Positions 1 to 5,225 of a stretch of DNA of 5,225 bases are shown piece by piece. A program made the translations under genes and the position numbers. A model generated the notes under the pieces. That model was not told where the DNA came from, searched no databases, and saw only the letters and a list, made by a program, of their open reading frames with translations. Where the stretch lies: assembly GCA_965364735.1 (NCBI GenBank), contig CBDTYW010000255.1:1-5225 (forward strand), written 5' to 3'. Within the stretch, counting starts at the first letter, position 1. Each line of letters starts with the position of its first letter. Source of the stretch: CBDTYW01 sp965364735 (GTDB taxonomy: Bacteria > Actinomycetota > Nitriliruptoria > Nitriliruptorales > Nitriliruptoraceae).

Positions 1-18
1 GCCACCGGTGGCCGGAAG
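1..18 (-). other. LPXTG-type sortase sorting motif (LPATGG), cut by window edge
   Basis: The last six visible codons of the hydrolase read LPATGG, directly after a Pro/Glu/Thr-rich linker. That is the usual order ahead of a C-terminal sorting signal in Gram-positive surface proteins, where sortase cleaves between T and G and links the protein to the wall. The hydrophobic segment and basic tail that must follow lie outside the window, so the call rests on the motif, the linker and the N-terminal signal peptide. Confidence 0.7.
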
Positions 19-1839
19 CTGCTCGGGGGCCGGGGTCGGCTCGGACGTCGCCTCCGGTGAGGCGGTCTGGGTCGGCTCGGGCTCGGGTGCCGCGGCGTCG
101 ACGGCGCGGAGGGGGAGCAGGATCGTCGACGAGGCGTCGGCCGTGGTCGTGACCGTGTACTGGTCGGGAACCCGGCGGTTGCCGTAGGCGAGGTCCGTCG
201 AGGCAAGCACGACGCGCAGCGTGTGACCGGTGTCGAAGCGGTGCACGTAGCCGGGCAACGTCAACGTGACCGGACCGGGCAGCGACGTCGTCCACGTCGG
301 AGCGACCAGACGCCGCAGCAGGTCGAGGTCGCCGTTCGGAGCCACGTCGTAGATCTTCGCGTGGAACGACGCCTCGCCGGTGACCGACGACATCTGCAAG
401 GTCAGCTCAGGGAGCCCGACGAGCTCATGCGGCTCCGCGAAGGGCTCGGACTCCCACGCGAGGTGGAGCCCGTCGATGTCGAACGGGTCCTGCCCGACGC
501 TGCCCTGGACCGCCGAGGTCTCGGAGTACGCGCCGGGGACACCGAGCGGCGGAGCGAAGAAGCTGCGCGCCCCGTCGACCGCGGGAGCGGTCGGCGGAAC
601 GAGCGTCCCGTCGCCGTTCAGGCGCCATGGATCGCCCGCGATCGCGGGGTAGCGGTCGGCCGAGGCGTAGGCCGGGGAGGCGTTGCCGTCGTAGCCGACC
701 CAGTCACGGAAGTACTCGAACCCGGGGCCGGGATCAGCGGAGGTGTCCCCGCGCAGGTACCGGTCGAACCAGGCGAACAGGCGGGAGTTGATGACGTCGT
801 CGGGGACGCTCACGTTCTCGATCTCGCCCGGCGCGTAGGAGCCGGAGTGGCCGCCGTTGAACCACAGCATCTTCACGTCCGCGCCGTTGTCGCGCACGGC
901 GGTGTAGTTGCGGACCGCGTCGCGCAGGTTGAACAGGGTGTCGCTCTGGCCCTGGATGACGAACGTCGGGATGTCGATCGTGTCGTACGAGACGTCCGGG
1001 GAGGACTCCTTGAGCAGGTCGACCGCGGCCTGGTCGCCGCGGCCGGTTGCCGCGATCCGCAGGTAGGTCTCGCAGAGGCCCGCCACGAAGCCCGGGCACT
1101 CCGACGTCGGCGGGATGACCGGGATCCCGTTCGGGGAGAGGACCGGCTGGGCGGTTCCGACGGAGAAGAAGACCGTCGTCCACTGGGTCTTGAAGTTGCC
1201 GAACGGCTGGTCGTACGGCGAGGCGGTCGCCACGCCGAGGTTGTTCGGCGCCAGGGCGTAGACGAGCGAGGACCACGTGATGCGCGGAACGATGGTGTCG
1301 ACGCGGTCGTCGTGGGCCGCGATCTGCAGCGCGATCCCGCCGCCGTAGGAATCTCCGTGCCACGCGACGCGCGGGTCGCCGGGGGCGTCGAGGAGGACGT
1401 CGGGACGCTCGGCCAGAGCGTCCATCAGCTGCTGTGCGTCCTTCACGTCGTAGTGGATCGAGTCGAGGCCGATCTCGTGTGACGAGTCGCCGAACCCCCG
1501 GGCTGAGTACGAGACGGCGACGTAGCCGCGCTCGGCCAGCGCGTTGGCGAGGCTCGCGTACCCGGTCTTCGACCCGCCGAACCCATGGGCGAGGATCACC
1601 GCCGGGGCCGGTGTCGAGGCCGTCGCGGTCGAGGGGACGTACACGTCGACGTCGATCTCGACGTCCGTGTGCTGGTCGAGCGGGCCGTCGGTGACCGTGA
1701 GGGCGAACGACTCGACGGTGACGGTGGCCGGCGTGAAGGAGGTCTGCCCAGCGGCGACGCCCGACGTCAGCGACGCGGCCAGCGCTGCGACGACAGCGGC
1801 CACGCTGATCTTGACCCTGAGCAACGACGTCTCCCTCAT
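1..1839 (-). CDS. Secreted S15/CocE-NonD-type alpha/beta hydrolase, LPXTG-bearing (3' end cut by window edge)
   Basis: The frame reads 613 codons from ATG 1839-1837 to the left edge without a stop. Residues 1-30 are a Sec-type signal peptide: a charged start with R8 and K10, then a hydrophobic stretch from about 11 ending SGVAA. The alpha/beta hydrolase core follows: HGFGG at 85-89 (oxyanion region), SARGFGDS at 112-119, nucleophile elbow GDSYGG with Ser164, probable acid Asp300 in QGQSD, and His331 in GGHSG. Residues from about 400 to 580 look like the beta-sandwich C-terminal domain of X-Pro dipeptidyl-peptidases, including RFDTGHTLRVVLAST near 534-548. A Pro/Glu/Thr-rich linker (582-607) leads to LPATGG at 608-613. 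The only two cysteines seen, C248 and C256, could form a disulfide outside the cell. Family members hydrolyse X-Pro dipeptides, esters or acyl bonds; the substrate here is unknown. GGAG five bases upstream supports this start; GTG at 1881 is an in-frame alternative with no clear ribosome site. Confidence 0.9.
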   Translation of the reverse strand, partial: MRETSLLRVKISVAAVVAALAASLTSGVAAGQTSFTPATVTVESFALTVTDGPLDQHTDVEIDVDVYVPSTATASTPAPAVILAHGFGGSKTGYASLANALAERGYVAVSYSARGFGDSSHEIGLDSIHYDVKDAQQLMDALAERPDVLLDAPGDPRVAWHGDSYGGGIALQIAAHDDRVDTIVPRITWSSLVYALAPNNLGVATASPYDQPFGNFKTQWTTVFFSVGTAQPVLSPNGIPVIPPTSECPGFVAGLCETYLRIAATGRGDQAAVDLLKESSPDVSYDTIDIPTFVIQGQSDTLFNLRDAVRNYTAVRDNGADVKMLWFNGGHSGSYAPGEIENVSVPDDVINSRLFAWFDRYLRGDTSADPGPGFEYFRDWVGYDGNASPAYASADRYPAIAGDPWRLNGDGTLVPPTAPAVDGARSFFAPPLGVPGAYSETSAVQGSVGQDPFDIDGLHLAWESEPFAEPHELVGLPELTLQMSSVTGEASFHAKIYDVAPNGDLDLLRRLVAPTWTTSLPGPVTLTLPGYVHRFDTGHTLRVVLASTDLAYGNRRVPDQYTVTTTADASSTILLPLRAVDAAAPEPEPTQTASPEATSEPTPAPEQLPATGG

Positions 1840-1844
1840 CCGGA

Positions 1845-1848
1845 CTCC
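1845..1848 (-). promoter_or_regulatory. Ribosome binding site of the hydrolase gene
   Basis: On the minus strand GGAG lies five bases before ATG 1839, which favours this start over the GTG at 1881. The same GGAG is the 3' arm of a small hairpin (CTCCG, six-base loop, CGGAG; positions 1845-1860), so it could be partly hidden in the mRNA. Confidence 0.6.
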
Positions 1849-1919
1849 GAGGGTACGGAGGGAGCGGCGGGCAGCAGCCACGTCCGGACCGGTCGCTAGC
1901 GTGCCAGCGCACCCGACCC

Positions 1920-1923
1920 GGAG
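1920..1923 (+). promoter_or_regulatory. Ribosome binding site of the decarboxylase gene
   Basis: GGAG sits seven bases before GTG 1931. This decides the start in favour of that GTG over the in-frame GTG at 1901 and the ATG at 1958, neither of which has as good a site at the right distance. Confidence 0.6.
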
Positions 1924-1930
1924 CAGCACC

Positions 1931-3349
1931 GTGGCTGAGACCTTCCCGCCGCTCGGCATGACCGGCGACGACTTCCGTCGCTTCGGACACGAGCTCATCG
2001 ACTGGGTCGCGGATCTCCACGAGCGGATCCCGGACCTGCCCGTGACGCCGGACGTCGAGCCCGGCGAGCTGCGCGCGCTGCTGCCCGCCTCGGCGCCGGA
2101 GGACCCGGAGCCGTTCGCGGACGTGATCGCTGACCTCGACCGGGTTGTCGTCCCCGGGATGGTGCAGTGGCAGTCGCCCGGCTTCTTCGCCTGGTTCCCG
2201 TCCAACACCAGCTTCCCGTCGATCCTCGCAGAGCTGGTCGCGGCGGGCCTCGGACAGCAGGGGATGATCTGGGCTTCATCACCGATCACGACCGAGCTCG
2301 AGCTGCACGTCCTGGACTGGCTCGTCGAGCTGCTCGGCCTGCCGGACACCTTCCGCAGCGACGGCGCGGGCGGCGGCGTCATCCAGATGAGCGCCTCGGA
2401 CTCGACCCACACGGCGCTCGTCGTCGCGCGGGAACGTGCCGGTGTCGAGCCGGGGCGCTGCGTCGCCTACACCTCTGCGCAGGCGCACAGCTCGATCGAG
2501 AAGGGCGCCCGCGTCGCCGGGTACGGACATCTGCGTCTGATCGACGTCGACGAGCGCTTCGCGATGCGTTCCGACGCGCTGGCCGACGCCATCACGGCAG
2601 ACCGCGAAGCAGGGCTCGTGCCGACGTTCGTCTGCGCATCGGTGGGCACCACCGGCACCACGGCGATCGACCCGGTCCGAGCGATCGGCGAAGTCGCCCG
2701 CGAGGCCGGTGCCTGGCTCCACGTCGACGCCGCCTACTCCGGGTCCGCGATGATCTGCCCGGAGTTCCGGCTGCTCCAGGACGGGCTCGACCTCGCGGAC
2801 TCGTACACGTGGAACCCGCACAAGTGGCTGGGCGTGGGCTTCGACTGCTCGGTCTTCCACGTCGCCGACCGCGAGCCGTTGATCGCGGCCATGCAGATCG
2901 TGCCGGCGTACCTGCGCAACGCAGCGACGGACAGCGGGGCGACGGACCTGCGCGACTGGCACGTTCCGCTCGGTCGACGGATCCGCGCCCTGAAGCTCTG
3001 GTTCGTGCTGCGGGCCTACGGGGCTGCTGAGCTGAGGAAGCTGATCCGCGGACACGTCGCTCTCGCGCGTGAGCTGACCGAGCGCGTCGTCGACCACCCG
3101 TCGCTCGCGCTCGTCGCGCCCACCACGCTCGGGCTCGTGTCGTTCCGCCACGTCGACGGCGACGAGGCGACCCGCGCGATCGCGGAGGCGGTCAACGCGA
3201 CACGTCGACTGCTGGTCACCCCGTCGATCGTCACGGGCCCGTCGACGGGGGGCGAGCCGGTCGCGTTCGTGCGGGTGTCGATCGGTCACCAGACGGTCAC
3301 CCGGGAACATCTCGACGACCTGTGGTCGGTCATCGCCTCAGGGGTGTGA
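1931..3349 (+). CDS. PLP-dependent group II decarboxylase, aromatic-L-amino-acid decarboxylase type
   Basis: This 472-residue protein is the usual length for bacterial aromatic amino-acid decarboxylases, which turn DOPA, tyrosine, tryptophan or phenylalanine into the amine plus CO2. Numbering is from GTG 1931. H186 in AHSSIEK is the His that stacks on PLP, SVGTTGTT lies at 237-244, D266 in HVDAAYSG pairs with the PLP ring nitrogen, and K298 in NPHKW is the Schiff-base lysine. Y327 in AYLRN is 29 residues after K298, the same spacing as Lys303 to Tyr332 in human DDC; this catalytic-loop Tyr marks true decarboxylases rather than aldehyde synthases. DWHVPLGRR (342-350) and LKLWFVLR (354-361) are typical of the family. 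The substrate-pocket stretch WQSPGFFAWFP (80-90) has Gly84 and Trp88 where human DDC has Tyr75 and Tyr79, so the substrate is uncertain. There is no signal peptide, so it is cytosolic. It is divergent from the hydrolase, and its last 12 bases overlap the next gene tail to tail. Confidence 0.93.
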   Translation: MAETFPPLGMTGDDFRRFGHELIDWVADLHERIPDLPVTPDVEPGELRALLPASAPEDPEPFADVIADLDRVVVPGMVQWQSPGFFAWFPSNTSFPSILAELVAAGLGQQGMIWASSPITTELELHVLDWLVELLGLPDTFRSDGAGGGVIQMSASDSTHTALVVARERAGVEPGRCVAYTSAQAHSSIEKGARVAGYGHLRLIDVDERFAMRSDALADAITADREAGLVPTFVCASVGTTGTTAIDPVRAIGEVAREAGAWLHVDAAYSGSAMICPEFRLLQDGLDLADSYTWNPHKWLGVGFDCSVFHVADREPLIAAMQIVPAYLRNAATDSGATDLRDWHVPLGRRIRALKLWFVLRAYGAAELRKLIRGHVALARELTERVVDHPSLALVAPTTLGLVSFRHVDGDEATRAIAEAVNATRRLLVTPSIVTGPSTGGEPVAFVRVSIGHQTVTREHLDDLWSVIASGV

Positions 3350-5225
3350 GCGCAGCTGGCTCCGCGTGAGCCGCGAGGCGCGTCGCAGCGGGCTTCCCGT
3401 GGACGTCGTGATCGTGAGATCCAGCTCCGGGAACAGCTCGCCGATCGGGGCAGGGTGCGCGTAGAGGTATCCCTGCGCCATGTCGACCCCGAGCTCCGCC
3501 AGTCCCTGCCGCTCCTCGTCGGTCTCGACGCCCTCAGCGATGACGCTGAGCCCGAACGCGCTGGCCATCCCGAGCATCGCCCGGACGATCTCGCGGTTCT
3601 CCGACCGGCCGGCACCGATGCCGCTCACGAACGAACGGTCGATCTTCAGCGCGTCGGCCCGGAACCGGTGCAGGTAGCTCAGCGAGGAGTAGCCCGTCCC
3701 GAAGTCATCGATGAGGATCCGCAGCCCGAGGTCGCGGAGTCGCTCGAGGGGTTCGGCGGCGCCCAGCATGACGGACTCGGTGACCTCGATCGCGAGGAGC
3801 GAGGGCTCGACCCCGACCCGCTTCATGATCGCCGCCACGTCGTCGACGAAGTGCGCGACGGCGAGCTGACGCGGCGACACGTTGACGGTGATCGGGAGCG
3901 GACGTCCGCGTTCTTCGAGCGCCTTCGCGGTGTGGCAGGCCTGGTCGAAGACCTGCAGCCCGAGGGTGCCGATGAGGCCGGTCTCCTCGCAGATCGGGAT
4001 GAACTCCATGGGAGGGACGTTCCCACGGTCGGGGTGCTCCCACCGCGCCAAGGCCTCGAGCGACACGATCTCGCCGGTCTCGAGGTCGACGATCGGCTGG
4101 TAGTGGCTGGTGAACTGGCCGAGGCCCAGACCACGTCGCACGTCCGTCGACAGCTCGAGGTGACGGGCTGCCGCACGCTGGTGCTGCTCGTCCGAGACCG
4201 CGATCCCGCCACCGTCGCGCTTCGCGGCGTACATGGCGGCGTCCGCGTCCCGGAGGATGTCGCCGGCCGCGTCGCCCGGTCGGCTGAGACGAACCCCGAT
4301 GCTGGCACGAACGTGCAGCTCCCGGTCGTCGATGTTGATCGCCGACGCGCCGATCGCGTCGACGTAGCGGCGGGCCAGCGCCGCGACGTCCTCGTCGCTC
4401 TTCAGCCCCTCGCTGAGCACGACGAACTCGTCGCCGCCGAGGCGGACGGCCGTGTCGCCCTCGCGGACCACGGACTCGAGGCGACGCGCGGCGGCGATGA
4501 GCAGCCGGTCGCCGACCTCGTGGCCGTAGGCGTCGTTGACGAGCTTGAACCCGTCGAGGTCCATCATGAACACCGCGACCGTGGTGCCGTCACGACGGGC
4601 GCGGCCGAGCGACACGCTGAGCCGGTCGAGCAGGAGCGTGCGGTTCGGCAGCCCGGTCAGCGCGTCGTGCAGAGCTTGGTGGCGCAGCGACTCCTCGGCT
4701 GCGTGACGGCTGGAGACGTCGCGCGCGTTGCAGACGATCCCCTGCACGGCGGGGTCGTGCTGGAGGTCGCGGATGACCGCCTCGATGAGGTGCTCGCCGT
4801 CTGCCGTCGGGACGTGGAACTCGATGCTGACGGGGCGTCCGGGATGGGCGGCCGCTCGTTGAAGACCGCGCTGCACCGTGGTCTGGTCCGCGGGCCGGAC
4901 GAAGCTCAGCAGGCGTGCCGCGAAGAGGTCCTCCGGGGAGCGTCCGAGCACCGGCATCGCTGCGGGCGACGCGTAGGCGATCAGACCGTCCCGATCGAGC
5001 AGCATCACGAGATCCGGGGCCTGGTCGATGAGCGCCGCGAAGCACTCCGCGTTGGCGCGCATCCGATCCACGGTCGCCGCGCTGGTCCGAGCGACCGCGC
5101 TGCGGTAGCGCTGCATCGCCTCGCCGAGGCGGGCGAGCTCGGTGGAACGCGGGATCCTGATGACGACGGGTTCGACGGCGCCGTCGCCGTCTGGATCGCG
5201 CGCAGCGCGGTCCGCCGCCAGCTCC
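3338..5225 (-). CDS. PAS-GGDEF-EAL cyclic-di-GMP enzyme with probable HAMP (5' end beyond window)
   Basis: This is a cyclic-di-GMP synthesis and breakdown protein. The frame stays open from the TGA at 3340-3338 to the right edge: 628 codons are visible, and the first Met (5116) is probably not the start. Positions count from that Met. The 36 upstream codons plus the first residues resemble the second half of a HAMP domain (STELARLGEAMQRYRSAV), implying a membrane sensor upstream. A PAS domain with its C-terminal motif spans about 22-138. GGDEF spans about 143-310: DALTGLPNR at 151-159, metal Asp186 in MDLDGF, active site GGDEF at 227-231, and inhibitory site R218xxD221 five residues before it. 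EAL spans about 318-565: EAL at 354-356, N412, E444 in EVTES, D470/D471 in DDFGTG, K491, E528 and Q548. Both domains keep their key residues, so either or both activities are possible, probably switched by the sensor parts. The protein ends in a short basic tail. Confidence 0.93.
   Translation of the reverse strand, partial: ELAADRAARDPDGDGAVEPVVIRIPRSTELARLGEAMQRYRSAVARTSAATVDRMRANAECFAALIDQAPDLVMLLDRDGLIAYASPAAMPVLGRSPEDLFAARLLSFVRPADQTTVQRGLQRAAAHPGRPVSIEFHVPTADGEHLIEAVIRDLQHDPAVQGIVCNARDVSSRHAAEESLRHQALHDALTGLPNRTLLLDRLSVSLGRARRDGTTVAVFMMDLDGFKLVNDAYGHEVGDRLLIAAARRLESVVREGDTAVRLGGDEFVVLSEGLKSDEDVAALARRYVDAIGASAINIDDRELHVRASIGVRLSRPGDAAGDILRDADAAMYAAKRDGGGIAVSDEQHQRAAARHLELSTDVRRGLGLGQFTSHYQPIVDLETGEIVSLEALARWEHPDRGNVPPMEFIPICEETGLIGTLGLQVFDQACHTAKALEERGRPLPITVNVSPRQLAVAHFVDDVAAIMKRVGVEPSLLAIEVTESVMLGAAEPLERLRDLGLRILIDDFGTGYSSLSYLHRFRADALKIDRSFVSGIGAGRSENREIVRAMLGMASAFGLSVIAEGVETDEERQGLAELGVDMAQGYLYAHPAPIGELFPELDLTITTSTGSPLRRASRLTRSQLRSHP
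5110..5224 (-). other. Probable C-terminal half of a HAMP domain
   Basis: The frame of the cyclic-di-GMP gene continues past its first visible Met to the window edge without a stop. It encodes a connector-like stretch (VEPVVIRIP) followed by TELARLGEAMQRY, which matches the E-x-G-E-L-x-x-A-F-N-x-M pattern of the second HAMP helix; a further helical segment then leads into the PAS domain. HAMP domains pass signals from a transmembrane helix to cytosolic output domains. The first helix and the membrane segment are not visible. Confidence 0.55.

Larger units (their letters stand above)
1840..1930. promoter_or_regulatory. Divergent intergenic region with clustered palindromes
   Basis: These 91 bases separate the two divergent start codons and must hold at least part of both promoters. 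I cannot pick a convincing -35/-10 pair for either gene. TAGCGT at 1897-1902 fits a loose plus-strand -10, and TACCCT (plus-strand 1850-1855) a loose minus-strand one; neither has a good -35 at the normal distance. Three perfect 8-base palindromes lie in 20 bases: GTCCGGAC (1882-1889), GACCGGTC (1887-1894) and CGCTAGCG (1894-1901). GTGC-CAGC-GCAC (1901-1912) adds an inverted repeat. This looks operator-like, but GC-rich DNA yields short palindromes easily. Confidence 0.4.

Noticed and set aside
33..80. Twelve-base direct repeat (GGGTCGGCTCGG at 33-44 and 69-80)
   Set aside because: It falls in the low-complexity linker where Glu-Pro-Thr recurs, so the repeat follows from the protein sequence.
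223..1482. Long plus-strand open frame of 419 codons opposite the hydrolase
   Set aside because: It is antisense to a gene with a clear signal peptide and catalytic motifs. Its translation is Arg/Val/Gly/Asp-rich with no recognisable domain, as expected of a shadow frame in GC-rich DNA.
1879..1881. GTG as an upstream start of the hydrolase, adding 14 residues with a twin-Arg (RRSLR)
   Set aside because: There is no clear ribosome site. The twin Arg would be too far from the hydrophobic segment for a normal Tat signal, and ATG 1839 already gives a regular Sec signal peptide.
1544..1930. N-terminal extension of the decarboxylase frame back to ATG 1544
   Set aside because: It would overlap about 300 bases of the hydrolase gene on the other strand. 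The family starts near the FRRFGHELIDW region, and a good ribosome site precedes GTG 1931.
734..2020. Minus-strand open frame of 428 codons across the hydrolase and the intergenic region
   Set aside because: It is the hydrolase strand read in another frame. The product is Arg-rich low-complexity sequence that crosses the divergent start region and has no domain.
2279..3310. Minus-strand open frame of 343 codons opposite the decarboxylase
   Set aside because: It is antisense to a gene with complete family motifs; the translation is Arg/Asp/Val-rich and featureless.
3357..3373. GC-rich hairpin (GGCTC, five-base loop, GAGCC) just after the decarboxylase stop, as a terminator
   Set aside because: The stem is only five base pairs plus a wobble, no T-run follows, and it lies inside the coding region of the opposite gene.

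Overview
The window is strongly GC-rich, with third codon positions almost all G or C. It carries a secreted protein that ends in an LPXTG-type sorting motif. Together these point to a high-GC Gram-positive bacterium, most likely an actinobacterium; I cannot place it more finely from the sequence. The window is gene-dense: three protein genes cover nearly all of it, and two of them run off the edges. I see no RNA gene, insertion sequence, CRISPR array, attachment site or origin.

Layout. (1) Positions 1-1839, minus strand: a secreted alpha/beta hydrolase of the S15 / CocE-NonD / X-Pro dipeptidyl-peptidase type. It has a signal peptide, a Ser-Asp-His catalytic set, a C-terminal beta-sandwich and a Pro/Glu/Thr-rich linker. 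The visible part ends exactly on LPATGG at the left edge. (2) Positions 1840-1930: a 91-base divergent intergenic region holding both ribosome binding sites and a cluster of short palindromes. (3) Positions 1931-3349, plus strand: a complete 472-residue cytosolic PLP-dependent group II decarboxylase, closest in motif pattern to aromatic-L-amino-acid (DOPA/tryptophan/tyrosine-type) decarboxylases. (4) Positions 3338-5225, minus strand: a PAS-GGDEF-EAL cyclic-di-GMP protein. Its frame is still open at the right edge, where it looks like the second half of a HAMP domain, so a membrane-bound sensor protein is likely. Its last 12 bases overlap the end of the decarboxylase gene tail to tail.

How the genes relate. 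The hydrolase and decarboxylase are divergent and may share control. An exported hydrolase acting on peptides or esters plus a cytosolic amine-forming enzyme would fit aromatic amino-acid or peptide use, but only gene order supports this. The cyclic-di-GMP gene is convergent with the decarboxylase and need not be functionally linked. All three families are known. I found no convincing sign of an undescribed system. The points most worth following are the apparent wall anchoring of the hydrolase, the intact double cyclic-di-GMP enzyme with a probable HAMP, and the palindrome cluster between the divergent genes.
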